Shown: positions 52,210 through 62,031 of the stretch, one piece after another
Layout: each line of letters opens with the position of its first letter
Position numbering within the stretch: the first letter of the stretch is position 1
NCBI RefSeq assembly: GCF_000020585.3
Contig: NC_011138.3
Span: forward strand, 3,758,662-3,822,661
DNA: 64,000 nt
DNA from: Alteromonas mediterranea DE
GTDB lineage: Bacteria > Pseudomonadota > Gammaproteobacteria > Enterobacterales > Alteromonadaceae
Reading direction: 5' to 3'
Notes under the pieces: model-generated
Database searches by the model: none
The model's input: only the letters and a program-made list of their open reading frames with translations
Told to the model about the DNA's origin: nothing
Program-made: the position numbers and the translations under genes

Positions 52210-53262
52210 CTAATTATGAACTGTGACCAGTTTATCAAATTCTGGCGACGCATACTCCTCAAATCCGTCATCGGTGCGACGAATGAGGAATACGGCAAGC
52301 TGTTCTTGCTCGGCGATCGCTATCGCTTGCTCCCACCCCATAACATTGAACGCGGTAGCTAGACCGTCTGATGTCATAGATGAAGGGTGGACAACGGTTA
52401 CCGATACCAAATTATGCGAAATAGGTTTACCGGTAGTTGGGTCTATTAGGTGCGAATAACGAACCCCGTCTTCTTCGTAATAGTTACGATAGTCGCCCGA
52501 CGTAGCAACCGCGTTTTCACCTATTGAGACAACTTTTTGAACTGCGCGTTCAGTAGTAACCGGCTTTTCAATAGCGATAAGCCACTCGCTGCCGTCGCCA
52601 CGTTCACCTTTCACGCGCATTTCACCGCCTATTTCTACAAGGTAGTTTTCAATACCGTGCTTTTCAAGGATCTCTGCCACTTCATCTACACCAAAACCTT
52701 TGGCTATGGTCGATAAATCGACGTAGAGCATGGGGTGGCTTTTTTTGAGACCGGTTGGCGTGGTCGACAGTTTCTGATAACCCACATAGTCTCTAATTTC
52801 GTCGATCTCCCCTTGGCTTGGTACTTTCTCGGGGCGTTTTGTTGGGCCAAACCCCCACAAGTTCACCAAAGGGCCCACCGTTACATCAAGCACACCTCCG
52901 CTTAAGCTAGCTAAACGCAACGCTTCATTAACCACGGTCAAAGTGTCTGGCGATACGGCAAAGTTATCGGTATAGCGATACTGATTGAACCTTGAAAGTT
53001 CTGATGTAGGGTCATACGTTGACATCATCTTGTTTACTTCAACAAGACGTGCGTCTATTTCAGCCTGTAACCCTTCTACCGGCTCCTTACCTACAAGGTA
53101 TTTAACGTTGTAGGTTGTACCCATTGTTTGGCCCTGAAGATGTACTACAGGCGCTTTTTCATCACTACAGCTTGCAAGTACTAATATGCCTATTGCAAAA
53201 AAAGCGAGAAAAATTCGAATTGCGAAACGAATCACGATGTTGTCCTTAGCTAATTTGCACAT
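52210..53262 (-). CDS. apbE: FAD:protein FMN transferase ApbE
   Basis: A 350-residue periplasmic flavin transferase that attaches FMN by a phosphoester bond to Thr in NqrB and NqrC. The N-terminus is a signal peptide with the lipobox LVLASC. Conserved motifs: GTTYNVKY, YVDLSTIAKGFGVDEVAEIL, and ATSGDYRNYYEEDGVRYSHLIDPTTGKP. Its position downstream of nqrF, next to nqrM, fits its dedicated role. It follows a terminator after nqrF, so it may be partly under separate expression. Confidence 0.96.
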   Translation of the reverse strand: MCKLAKDNIVIRFAIRIFLAFFAIGILVLASCSDEKAPVVHLQGQTMGTTYNVKYLVGKEPVEGLQAEIDARLVEVNKMMSTYDPTSELSRFNQYRYTDNFAVSPDTLTVVNEALRLASLSGGVLDVTVGPLVNLWGFGPTKRPEKVPSQGEIDEIRDYVGYQKLSTTPTGLKKSHPMLYVDLSTIAKGFGVDEVAEILEKHGIENYLVEIGGEMRVKGERGDGSEWLIAIEKPVTTERAVQKVVSIGENAVATSGDYRNYYEEDGVRYSHLIDPTTGKPISHNLVSVTVVHPSSMTSDGLATAFNVMGWEQAIAIAEQEQLAVFLIRRTDDGFEEYASPEFDKLVTVHN

Positions 53263-53302
53263 TTTTCACTAACAATGTGCATTAAGCGTTTTGCTTCAAC
53301 AA

Positions 53303-53328
53303 AAAAGGGGCTTGCGCCCCTTTTATTA
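53303..53328 (-). terminator. terminator/attenuator between nqrF and apbE
   Basis: Stem AAAAGGGGC / GCCCCTTTT (53303-53324) with a TTGC loop. It lies 25 bases after the nqrF stop and would end most nqr transcription before apbE-nqrM. Confidence 0.88.
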
Positions 53329-53352
53329 TGCTTAACTTTTTAAGCGATTAGC

Positions 53353-54585
53353 TTAGCCACCGAAGTCATCTAGCATGATGTTTTCGTCCTCAACACCTAG
53401 CTCTTTAAGCATGTTGATTACAGCCGCGTTCATCATAGGTGGTCCACACATGTAGAACTCACAGTCTTCTGGTGCAGGGTGATCTTTCAAGTAGTTCTCA
53501 AGAAGTACTTGGTGAATGAACCCTGTGTAACCTTCCCAGTTGTCCTCTGGCTGAGGATCTGAAAGTGCTACGTGCCACTCAAAGTTATCGTTTTCTGCTG
53601 CTAGCTCGTCGAAGTCTTCGGTATAGAACATTTCACGAAGTGAACGTGCACCGTACCAGAAGCTCATCTTACGCTTAGACTTAAGGCGACGAAGCTGATC
53701 GAAAATGTGTGAACGCATTGGGGCCATACCCGCACCACCACCTACGAATACCATTTCGTTTTCAGTTTCCTTCGCGAAGAATTCACCGAATGGACCAGAG
53801 ATAGTCGCTTTGTCACCTTCTTTCAGGCTCCAAATGTACGATGACATTTTACCAGCAGGAAGGCTTAGGTTATTAGGTGGCGGCGTAGCGATACGCACGT
53901 TCAGCATAATAATACCTTCTTCTTCTGGGTAGTTCGCCATTGAGTACGCACGAATGGTCTCTTCGTCTACTTTAGACTCAATGTCAAAGAAGCCAAAGCG
54001 CTCCCAGTCACCGCGATATTCTTCAGGAATATCGAACTCTTTGTACTTAACGTGGTGAGCTGGTGCTTCAATCTGAATGTAACCACCCGCACGGAAGGGC
54101 ACGCTTTCACCGTTAGGAATTTTAAGCTTAAGCTCTTTGATGAAGGTAGCTTTGTTATCGTTAGAGATAACTTCACAATCCCACTTCTTAACACCAAATA
54201 CTGACTCTTCTAGCTCGATTTCCATGTCTTGCTTAATAGCAACCTGACATGAAAGACGGCAACCTTCGCGCGCTTCACCTTTAGTGATGTGGTCTAGTTC
54301 AGTTGGAAGGATCTCACCACCACCTGAGTGTACGTCTACACGACACTGACCACATGAACCACCGCCACCACACGCAGAAGATACGAAGTATCCTGCATCA
54401 GCTAGAGCACCAAGTAGCTTGCCACCCGGTGCAGTTTTGATTGCTTTGTCTGGGTCACCATTAATAGTGATAGTGACATCACCACTTGGTACCAATTTAG
54501 ACTTGGCAAACATGATAATAAATACCAGCGCTAGAACGATGGCAATGAACATGCCGACGCCTAGATATATTTCTACATTATTCAT
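53353..54585 (-). CDS. nqrF: Na+-NQR subunit F
   Basis: A 410-residue subunit that takes electrons from NADH. One N-terminal helix, a 2Fe-2S ferredoxin domain with [10 protein letters not shown] and a later Cys, then a ferredoxin reductase-like FAD domain ([12 protein letters not shown]) and NADH domain ([32 protein letters not shown]). The C-terminal DDFGG is usual. Last structural gene of the nqr operon, 20 bases after nqrE. Confidence 0.98.
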   Translation of the reverse strand: MNNVEIYLGVGMFIAIVLALVFIIMFAKSKLVPSGDVTITINGDPDKAIKTAPGGKLLGALADAGYFVSSACGGGGSCGQCRVDVHSGGGEILPTELDHITKGEAREGCRLSCQVAIKQDMEIELEESVFGVKKWDCEVISNDNKATFIKELKLKIPNGESVPFRAGGYIQIEAPAHHVKYKEFDIPEEYRGDWERFGFFDIESKVDEETIRAYSMANYPEEEGIIMLNVRIATPPPNNLSLPAGKMSSYIWSLKEGDKATISGPFGEFFAKETENEMVFVGGGAGMAPMRSHIFDQLRRLKSKRKMSFWYGARSLREMFYTEDFDELAAENDNFEWHVALSDPQPEDNWEGYTGFIHQVLLENYLKDHPAPEDCEFYMCGPPMMNAAVINMLKELGVEDENIMLDDFGG

Positions 54586-54605
54586 TTATATGCTCCCGAG
54601 CTTTC

Positions 54606-55214
54606 TTACAGCTGAATACCAGTGAATGACTGGAAGCCTAGTGCCATTAGACCCGCGATCATGAATACAGAACCTAGACCACGAACACCATCTGGCATAT
54701 CAGCATATTTAAGCTTTTCACGTACTGCCGCAAGCAACACAATTGCAATTGCCCAGCCAATACCACTTCCTACGCCGTAAACAACGCTTTCGGTCAGGTT
54801 ATATTCACGCTGTACTGCAAACGCTACACCACCGAAGATTGCACAGTTAACGGTAATAAGCGGAAGGAAGATACCTAGTGCGTTATAAAGCGCTGGGAAG
54901 AACTTATCTAAGCTCATCTCTAGGATCTGTACCAATGCCGCGATAACACCGATAAAGGTTAGGAAGTTAAGGAAGCTTAAGTCAGCTTCTGGGAAACCTG
55001 CCCACGCTAATGCGCCTGGAGCAAGAATGTTTACATAAATAATTTGGTTAACCGGAACCGAGATACCTAGTACCACGATTACCGCTACGCCAAGACCCAT
55101 AGCAGTTTTAACTTTCTTAGATACCGCAAGGAAGGTACACATACCTAAGAATAGTGATAACGCCATGTTCTCAACAAAGATTGAGCGAACAAATAACGAC
55201 AAATAATGTTCCAT
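54606..55214 (-). CDS. nqrE: Na+-NQR subunit E
   Basis: A 202-residue six-helix membrane subunit that with NqrD binds the intramembrane Fe centre. It has conserved cysteines (GMCTF in helix 1 and NCAIFGG in helix 4). It lies three bases after nqrD and 20 bases before nqrF. Confidence 0.98.
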   Translation of the reverse strand: MEHYLSLFVRSIFVENMALSLFLGMCTFLAVSKKVKTAMGLGVAVIVVLGISVPVNQIIYVNILAPGALAWAGFPEADLSFLNFLTFIGVIAALVQILEMSLDKFFPALYNALGIFLPLITVNCAIFGGVAFAVQREYNLTESVVYGVGSGIGWAIAIVLLAAVREKLKYADMPDGVRGLGSVFMIAGLMALGFQSFTGIQL

Positions 55215-55217
55215 GAC

Positions 55218-55850
55218 TTACTCCTTAGGCTCTACTTGCTCAGGACGGATAGTACGGATAACCCAAATCATACCGCCGATTAAGAAGAATGAGCTGAATG
55301 GTAAAATTAACAAACCATTACCTTGGTACCAGCCACCGTTTTGAACCAGTGGAAGGATTTCGAAACCTAAAATAGTACCGAAACCAAATAGCTCTTTAAT
55401 TGTACCAATAACAATCAGGATGAAAGAGTAGCCTAAGCCGTTACCAATACCATCAAGGAAGCTCATTAGAGGTGGGCTCTTCATGGCGTAAGCTTCAGCA
55501 CGACCCATTACGATACAGTTAGTAATAATCAGACCAACGAATACCGACAGCTGCTTCGATATTTCATACGAATACGCTTTCAGAATTTGGTCAACAACGA
55601 TTACCAACGATGCAATGATGGTCATCTGGATAATAATTCGAACGCTAGATGGAATCTGGTTACGAATTAGTGAAATAAACAAGTTTGAGAACGCTACAAC
55701 GCTGGTAAGCGCAAGCGACATTACCAATGCTGTTTCCAGCTTAGTGGTAATTGCCAGTGCTGAACAGATACCCAATACCTGTAGGGCGATCGGGTTGTTG
55801 TCCAGGATTGGCCCAAAGAGGGCCTTTTTCATTTCTTTAGTATCTGCCAT
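55218..55850 (-). CDS. nqrD: Na+-NQR subunit D
   Basis: A 210-residue membrane subunit, homologous to NqrE and inverted in topology, with Fe-centre cysteines in LGICSALA and [13 protein letters not shown]. It begins ten bases after nqrC and ends three bases before nqrE. Confidence 0.98.
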   Translation of the reverse strand: MADTKEMKKALFGPILDNNPIALQVLGICSALAITTKLETALVMSLALTSVVAFSNLFISLIRNQIPSSVRIIIQMTIIASLVIVVDQILKAYSYEISKQLSVFVGLIITNCIVMGRAEAYAMKSPPLMSFLDGIGNGLGYSFILIVIGTIKELFGFGTILGFEILPLVQNGGWYQGNGLLILPFSSFFLIGGMIWVIRTIRPEQVEPKE

Positions 55851-55860
55851 GAGACTTCCC

Positions 55861-56625
55861 TTATGAACGCCATGCTTGGTTCTTCAGGAACTGGCCGAAG
55901 CCTTGCTCGCCTACCCAGTAACGAATAGTGTTTTCAACACCGTTGCTGGTTAGGGTTGCACCTGAAAGCGCATCGATAGTGTGAGGATTGCTAGGGTTAG
56001 CATTTTTCACTACGCGAATAGCAACTTCGCCATTCTCGTAAAGCTCTTTGCCGTCCCATTTGTCCTGCCAAGCAGGGTTTTGCACTTCACCACCTAGTCC
56101 TGGCGTTTCTTTTTGCTGATAGTAAATAAGCTCGCGAACCGTTTGGCCGTCTGCATCTATCGCTAAGAATCCGTACATAAGATCCCAAAGACCGCTACCG
56201 TGAACAGGAAGGATGATACGAGATACATCACCTGCTTCGTTGCGCACTAAGTAAACACTTGCCACGTTAGGGCGACGTTGGAAACCTACATTGCTGTTAG
56301 TTACCTTTGTGCTGTACTCAGTCTGCTTAGCAGCTTTATACATGTCGTAATCTGGCGCAGGCGCTTCAACAAACGTGCCTTCTTCAAGATTAACGTAACG
56401 CTGCTCTACTCGCTCGCTGTACGTGCTTTCGATAGCGTTATTGCTCATGCCCATTTCGTAAAGGCCTGCAGCATTAAGAATGTTGCTCTTTTTATCAAGA
56501 GCCGCGTTTGTTTGCTGTAGAGAGCGAAGGCCAACAGCCGCGCCAGAAACAACAATTGAACAAACCAAACATACGGCTACTACTACACCGATAGTTTTGC
56601 CTAAAGATTCTTTCTTAGCCGACAC
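55861..56625 (-). CDS. nqrC: Na+-NQR subunit C
   Basis: A 254-residue subunit with one N-terminal helix and a periplasmic domain that carries covalent FMN on the Thr of [10 protein letters not shown]. This motif is the ApbE target. Its ATG overlaps the end of nqrB by 11 bases. Confidence 0.98.
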   Translation of the reverse strand: MSAKKESLGKTIGVVVAVCLVCSIVVSGAAVGLRSLQQTNAALDKKSNILNAAGLYEMGMSNNAIESTYSERVEQRYVNLEEGTFVEAPAPDYDMYKAAKQTEYSTKVTNSNVGFQRRPNVASVYLVRNEAGDVSRIILPVHGSGLWDLMYGFLAIDADGQTVRELIYYQQKETPGLGGEVQNPAWQDKWDGKELYENGEVAIRVVKNANPSNPHTIDALSGATLTSNGVENTIRYWVGEQGFGQFLKNQAWRS

Positions 56626-57817
56626 GTGCTACCCTCCGCTTGATGTTGCTTTGTGCGACGAAATAGTCGAACAGTGGCGCCCACAAGTTAGCAAACAGAA
56701 TTGCTAGCATTACACCTTCAGGGAAGGCTGGGTTTAGGACGCGGATTAGTACCGTCATGAAACCAATGAAGATACCGTAAGCCCACTTGCCTTGGTTTGT
56801 GAACGATGCAGACACCGGGTCTGTCGCCATAAAGAACATACCAAACGCAAGACCACCAACAACAAAGTGCCAATGTGCAGGCATTGCAAACATAGGGTTA
56901 GTGTCGCTGCCAATTAAGTTTAGCAAGGTTGCGAAGAACGCTACACCAATCGCTACACCAGCAACAATTCGCCAGCTTGCTATACGCATGTACATGATGA
57001 ACAAGCCACCAAGAATAATAGCTAGTGTAGATACCTCACCTGCTGAGCCCGCGATAGTACCGATGAAGCTATCCATCCACTGCGTCATATCAGCGTAGTC
57101 TAGGTTGCCCCAAGCGGCTTGGCTAAGAGACGTTGCACCCGAATAACCATCTGCTGCTACCCATACTTGGTCACCTGAGATTTGTGCAGGGTACGCAAAG
57201 TAAAGGAAAGCACGACCAGACAGAGCTGGGTTAAGGAAGTTACGACCTGTACCACCGAATACTTCTTTAGCAATAACAACACCAAAGGTAATACCTAGTG
57301 CTACTTGCCATAGAGGAATCGTGGCTGGAAGTGTTAGTGCAAACAGCACTGATGTTACGAAGAAACCTTCGTTTACTTCGTGCTTACGCACAGAAGCGAA
57401 CAGTACTTCCCAGAAACCACCAACAGCAAACGTTACTGCATAAATAGGTAGCCAGAAACATGCACCGTAGAAGAACAGGCCTAATATGCCAGCGTTTGTC
57501 AAATCACCGCCTAGTGCAGTGAAAAGCCCCGCCTGCCATGTGTCAGGCAGTGTTCCTGCGCCAGCAGCAATAGCTTCTTGCGCTTGAAAACCAATGTTGT
57601 ACATACCGAAGAACATAGCTGGGAATGTTGCCATCCATACCATGATCATGATGCGTTTAAGGTCAATGCTGTCACGCACGTGCGTGTTCGCTTTGTTTAC
57701 CTTACCTGGCGTATAAAAAATGGTAGCCGCAGCTTCGTAAAGCGCATACCACTTTTCATGCTTACCACCCGGCTCGAAATCCGGTTCAATTTTTTCTAAA
57801 TACGCTTTTAAACCCAT
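56615..57817 (-). CDS. nqrB: Na+-NQR subunit B
   Basis: A 400-residue membrane subunit with about ten helices, covalent FMN on Thr in SGATSLS (ApbE target), and riboflavin and quinone sites. Its [20 protein letters not shown] block is highly conserved. It overlaps nqrC by 11 bases and lies three bases after nqrA. Confidence 0.98.
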   Translation of the reverse strand: MGLKAYLEKIEPDFEPGGKHEKWYALYEAAATIFYTPGKVNKANTHVRDSIDLKRIMIMVWMATFPAMFFGMYNIGFQAQEAIAAGAGTLPDTWQAGLFTALGGDLTNAGILGLFFYGACFWLPIYAVTFAVGGFWEVLFASVRKHEVNEGFFVTSVLFALTLPATIPLWQVALGITFGVVIAKEVFGGTGRNFLNPALSGRAFLYFAYPAQISGDQVWVAADGYSGATSLSQAAWGNLDYADMTQWMDSFIGTIAGSAGEVSTLAIILGGLFIMYMRIASWRIVAGVAIGVAFFATLLNLIGSDTNPMFAMPAHWHFVVGGLAFGMFFMATDPVSASFTNQGKWAYGIFIGFMTVLIRVLNPAFPEGVMLAILFANLWAPLFDYFVAQSNIKRRVARVG

Positions 57818-57820
57818 GAC

Positions 57821-59161
57821 TTAACCCTCTTTCTCTATCGTGGTCAAACAGTCGCGTAAGATAGGAGCGTAGTTGTATTTGCCAGGGCATACGTAAGTAC
57901 ACAATGCCAAATCTTCTTCGTCCAACTCTAAGCAACCCAACGTCTGAGCACCGTCAGTATCACCAGAAATCAGGTCCCTAAGCAGAAGCGTAGGAATGAT
58001 ATCTAGGGGCATAACGCGTTCGTAATTACCAATTGGAACCATAGAACGTTCTGAACCATTGGTAGTTGTTGTCATATCAAATTTCTTGCTACCACTTAGG
58101 TGACCTAAGTAAGCACGAGTCACTGAGTGTTGGTTTGAACCAGGCATGATCCAACCGAACAATTTCTTCTCGCGACCTTCTTTTAATAGTGAAACTTGTG
58201 TGTGGAAACGACCTAGGAATCCGTGTACACCCATCGCCGTAGTACCACTAAGTACTGAGCCTGAGATAACACGTACTTCACCGTCTACTTGCTCGCTAGC
58301 AGTTAGTTCGGTTAAGTCTGCGCCAATTACAGTGCGCACTAAGCGTGGGTTGGTTGCAGCAGGACCTGCAAGTGAAATAACACGACGGTTATCTAACTCG
58401 CCAGAGGTCAGCAATGCACCAATCGCCATTACGTCTTGGTAGTTGATGTGCCAAACCGTTTTGTTCATGCCAGCAGAATCAAGGAAGTGGATGTGAGTAC
58501 CCGGTAGGCCCGCAGGGTGAGGACCACCAAATTCTTCAACATCAACTGCCGCATCGCCAGTAGCAACAGAAGCACCTGCCGCTTTACAAACGTAAGTCTT
58601 GCCACCGCTCAATTGCGCTAACGCTTTAAGACCATTTACGAAATCGTCTTGGCGCTCAGCAATTACCACTGCAGGATCTGCTGCTAGTGGATTAGTATCC
58701 ATTGCTGTAACGAAAATTGAGTTTGGAACAGAGTCTAACTGAGGCGATTTGCTGAATGGACGGGTGCGTAACGCTGTCCACATGCCTGACTCTACAAGGA
58801 TTGACTGAAGTTGCTCACGTGTTGCACTCGCGATCTGGTCAGCTGCAATTTTGTCAAATGTCACAGCATCGCTGCCGTTTACTTTGATAACTACAGACTG
58901 AAGAACACGTTTTGCACCACGGTTAACCTCTACCACTTCACCCGCAGCTGGCGCAGTGAATTTAACGCCAGGGTTCTTTTTGTCTTCAAAAAGTACCTGA
59001 CCTTTCTTCACTACATCGCCAACTTGGACGTGCATGGTAGGGCGCATACCCACATATTCTTCTCCCAGAATGGCAACGCGCGTTGCAGCAGATGCATCAG
59101 CAATCTCCTGCTTTGGCGCTCCCTCAATTGGGAGGTCGAGACCTTTCTTGATTTTTATCAT
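57821..59161 (-). CDS. nqrA: Na+-NQR subunit A
   Basis: A 446-residue cytosolic-facing subunit involved in quinone interaction. I chose ATG 59161 ([14 protein letters not shown], as in Vibrio NqrA), which gives the usual length; the frame remains open 26 codons further upstream without similarity to the family. The lipoyl-like segment [16 protein letters not shown] is near the N-terminus. First gene of the operon. Confidence 0.97.
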   Translation of the reverse strand: MIKIKKGLDLPIEGAPKQEIADASAATRVAILGEEYVGMRPTMHVQVGDVVKKGQVLFEDKKNPGVKFTAPAAGEVVEVNRGAKRVLQSVVIKVNGSDAVTFDKIAADQIASATREQLQSILVESGMWTALRTRPFSKSPQLDSVPNSIFVTAMDTNPLAADPAVVIAERQDDFVNGLKALAQLSGGKTYVCKAAGASVATGDAAVDVEEFGGPHPAGLPGTHIHFLDSAGMNKTVWHINYQDVMAIGALLTSGELDNRRVISLAGPAATNPRLVRTVIGADLTELTASEQVDGEVRVISGSVLSGTTAMGVHGFLGRFHTQVSLLKEGREKKLFGWIMPGSNQHSVTRAYLGHLSGSKKFDMTTTTNGSERSMVPIGNYERVMPLDIIPTLLLRDLISGDTDGAQTLGCLELDEEDLALCTYVCPGKYNYAPILRDCLTTIEKEG

Positions 59162-59600
59162 ATGTAATTGCACTACTCTAATAGAAATACCCTTTTGCAT
59201 GACCGCAGAAATCCTGCCTGTCAGCATGCAAAAACGCACTATTAACAGGTGTTAAACACCTTTTCGTTGTTGATTGATGGAACTTGCAATGCCGCGGTCA
59301 GCCTGTTATGAAGCCGCAACGCATAATTCCTTTTGCGGGCATTTTGTTCGCCCAATATTTATAGACCACCAGCAGAAAATTACACTTATTATTATTGTTG
59401 TGTAGCGGTAATCGCTACTGCTGTATAGGCAGAGGCAGAAAAGGCCCCCACTTAATTTCGGGATTTTAGCATTAACCCATACGTTTGTGCCACGCTATTT
59501 CAAGATAAAGGCAAATTTTTCTACAATTTAATGTAAACCTTTGGTCTTATTCATTTACATTTTTACCGCTGACACCCCATATCGGCTTGCAATAAAGCAC
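59162..59600 (-). promoter_or_regulatory. long leader/promoter region of the nqr operon
   Basis: About 440 bases without a gene, AT-rich. It holds a perfect palindrome AGGTGTTAAACACCT (59247-59261), about 85 bases before nqrA, and a short hairpin TAGCG/CGCTA (59403-59417). It must contain the nqr promoter; I see no clear -35/-10 pair I would defend. Confidence 0.45.
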
Positions 59601-59601
59601 A

Positions 59602-59628
59602 AAAAAGCCGTCAAATCAGACGGCTTTT
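59602..59628 (-). terminator. terminator after fabV
   Basis: Stem GCCGTC (59607-59612) / GACGGC (59619-59624) extended by flanking A- and T-runs, with a six-base loop. On the minus strand it ends in a U-tract, 40 bases after the fabV stop. Confidence 0.88.
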
Positions 59629-59668
59629 GCACAGATAGCACTAGGTTAATTAATGGTAAGTTTAAGTT

Positions 59669-60847
59669 TTACCACTTAACCAGTGGGTCAACTTCACTGT
59701 CGTAATCAACACTGGAAATGTCAAAACCGAATAGTTTTAAGAACTCGTGGTGGTAACCTTTGTAGTCACTTAAGTCATGGAAGTTCTCTTGTGTCACCTG
59801 ATCCCATAGCGCTTTAATTTTTGCTTGGGTAGCGTCGTTGGTTTCTTTGCCGTCCATGCGATAGCGATTTGCTTCATCTAGCGTAGGAGTATTTCCAAAC
59901 AGGCATTGTGTGAATAAACCATGAATTTGTTCAATACACCCTTCGTGTGTCCCCTCTTCTTTCATCACTTTGTAAATAAGTGAAATATACAGAGGCATTA
60001 CGGGAATGGCAGAACTTGCCTGCGTTACCAGTGCTTTTAGTGAACTTACGTTTGCTTGTACAAGCAAGTCACTGTTTTTACCAATAATAGCAGCAGCAGC
60101 GCGATCTAGGTCTTCTTTTGCCTTACCGATAGTTGCTTGACCGTAGATAGGCCATGTAAGCTCTTTACCGATATAGGTATATGCGGTGGTTTTACAGCCT
60201 TCTGCAAGCACATCGGCTTCACGCAAAAAGTCCATCCAACGCTCCCAATCTTCGCCGCCCATCACTTTAATGGTGTTAAGGATCTCGTCGTCGTTGGCTG
60301 GCTCAAGCGCCACTTCATGCACTTTATCTTTATCTGTGTCGTAAGTTTTTGTGGTGTATGCCTCGCCTACTGGCTTAAGCGTCGACTTGTAGGTCACACC
60401 AGTTTCTGGGTCGGTTCTGCGCGGAGACGCAAGGCTATAAATAACCAAGTCGACCTTGCCCATTTCGGCTTTGATTTTTTCGATAGCTTCGTTTTTGATC
60501 TCATCAGAAAAAGCATCGCCGTTTATTGTATCTGCATACAAGCCTTTCCCTTTGGCTTTTTCGTGGAACGCCGCAGTGTTATACCAACCAGCAGTACCCG
60601 TTTTGCGCTCCGTTGGTGCTCTTTCAAAGCACACACCTAGTGTTTTAGCACCATAACCAAAGGCAGATGTGATGCGCGACGCTAAGCCATAGCCTGTTGA
60701 GCTACCAATAACCAGTACATTTTTAGGGCCTTCGCCTAAGTCACCTTTTGCTTCTACATAAGCAATCTGTTCATCAACCGCTTTAGCACAGCCCACTGGG
60801 TGCGCGTTTGTACAAATGAAGCCTCTCACTTTAGGCTTGATAACCAT
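59669..60847 (-). CDS. fabV: enoyl-ACP/CoA reductase FabV
   Basis: A 392-residue NADH-dependent trans-2-enoyl-ACP (CoA) reductase for the last step of fatty acid elongation. FabV signatures: PKVRGFICTNAHPVGC at the N-terminus, VLVIGSSTGYGLASRI (nucleotide binding), LVIYSLASPRRTDP, and a catalytic Tyr-x8-Lys in YTYIGKELTWPIY-type context. FabV enzymes are intrinsically less sensitive to triclosan than FabI. AAGGAAAATTATT precedes the ATG. Monocistronic. Confidence 0.97.
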   Translation of the reverse strand: MVIKPKVRGFICTNAHPVGCAKAVDEQIAYVEAKGDLGEGPKNVLVIGSSTGYGLASRITSAFGYGAKTLGVCFERAPTERKTGTAGWYNTAAFHEKAKGKGLYADTINGDAFSDEIKNEAIEKIKAEMGKVDLVIYSLASPRRTDPETGVTYKSTLKPVGEAYTTKTYDTDKDKVHEVALEPANDDEILNTIKVMGGEDWERWMDFLREADVLAEGCKTTAYTYIGKELTWPIYGQATIGKAKEDLDRAAAAIIGKNSDLLVQANVSSLKALVTQASSAIPVMPLYISLIYKVMKEEGTHEGCIEQIHGLFTQCLFGNTPTLDEANRYRMDGKETNDATQAKIKALWDQVTQENFHDLSDYKGYHHEFLKLFGFDISSVDYDSEVDPLVKW

Positions 60848-61178
60848 AATAATTTTCCTTATTTGAGCGTGGGGCTATTGTAATGCCGAAGCCACTGATA
60901 ACAACTCGGAGCAGATGGAAGCCTGCCGATCTTTAATACAATTTTGTCAGCATATCGCATACATGCATTCTCACCAACAGAACATAGTAGCATCACATAT
61001 TTATATTTGAAAAAGCGAAACACAAACAACCTCAGATTATGAGTGAACTGTTTGTTTACAAACTAAGCCTCAGAAAAGTAAAAGAAATAGGCTAGAAGAT
61101 AGAAAGGAGTAAAGGATTTAACAAAGAAGAATACAGGTATTCACAGGAGTACCATTGGGCACTCCTGTGAAGAAATCA
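60848..61178. other. intergenic region between fabV and the FKBP gene
   Basis: 331 bases without a recognisable gene. It holds the fabV promoter region, a 14-base palindrome GTTTGTTTACAAAC at 61050-61063, and a stem-loop TCACAGGAGT / ACTCCTGTGA at 61141-61170 just after the FKBP stop. The stem-loop lacks a strong U-tract on the minus strand, so it may be a weak or rho-assisted terminator. Confidence 0.6.
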
Positions 61179-61799
61179 TTAACCTAGAACGTCAAGAAGT
61201 TCTACGTCAAAGATCAGGGTGCTGTAAGGTGCAATAGCTGCGCCAGCGCCTTGCTCACCGTAAGCTAGGTCGTGTGGTACGTATAGACGATACTTTGAAC
61301 CTGCTTTCATAAGTTGAAGTGCTTCAGTCCAACCTTTGATTACGCCGCCTACTGGGAATTCAGCTGGCTGACCACGCTCGTAAGAGCTATCAAACGTAGT
61401 ACCGTTTATAAGCGTACCGTGGTAGTGAACACGTACTGTGCTAGAAGCATCTGGTGTCTCGCCGTCACCTTCAGTAACAACTTCGTATTGAAGACCAGAT
61501 TCAGTTACCGTAACTTCATCACGCTTCGCGTTTTCTTCAAGGTACTTTGTGCCTTCTTCAATAACCGCTTTGCTCGCTTCTTCTTTAGCTGCTTGCATAC
61601 GCTTGTGAATTTCGCCGAACGCATCACGTAGCGTGTCGTTATCAACCTGAGGGGCTTGACCCGCGAATGCGTCTTTTAGGCCAGCTACAACTGCATCGAT
61701 TGCCAAACCGTCGAAAGGGTTTGATTGCAATTGTTGACCCATTTGAAAACCAATGCCGTAACTTGCTTGGGTTTCTACTGTATTGAATGTATCAGTCAC
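61179..61799 (-). CDS. fklB: FKBP-type peptidyl-prolyl isomerase (FklB-like)
   Basis: A 206-residue cytosolic FKBP-type prolyl isomerase with the N-terminal helical dimerisation domain (about 1-85; ASYGIGFQMGQQLQSN) and a C-terminal FKBP domain (VRVHYHGTLINGTTFDSSYERG, PAEFPVGGVIKGWTEALQLMK). It has no signal peptide, so it is FklB-like rather than FkpA-like. GTG 61799 is the likely start with CAGGAG seven bases upstream, matching E. coli FklB length. Confidence 0.92.
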   Translation of the reverse strand: MTDTFNTVETQASYGIGFQMGQQLQSNPFDGLAIDAVVAGLKDAFAGQAPQVDNDTLRDAFGEIHKRMQAAKEEASKAVIEEGTKYLEENAKRDEVTVTESGLQYEVVTEGDGETPDASSTVRVHYHGTLINGTTFDSSYERGQPAEFPVGGVIKGWTEALQLMKAGSKYRLYVPHDLAYGEQGAGAAIAPYSTLIFDVELLDVLG

Positions 61800-62031
61800 A
61801 AGAACTCCTGAAATTAAATTACAAATGCAGTACAAATTTCAAACAAAACGCTTAGTGCGAGAATGTTTCTGCATTTTCCGGTGCAAGAGTGTATCACACC
61901 ACAAAATATCTTGCTTTGAGCAATGTTAACTAGGGTGCAAAAGTATCAAAATGTTGTAAATTATAACCTAAAGTGGTTAGACAAGACGCAAAGGACACAG
62001 TATGGTTAGCCCATATATTTAGGAGGATAGC

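Noticed and set aside
57821..59239. N-terminally extended NqrA starting at 59239.
   Set aside because: The extra 26 residues have no counterpart in NqrA, and the internal ATG at 59161 gives the standard N-terminus and length.
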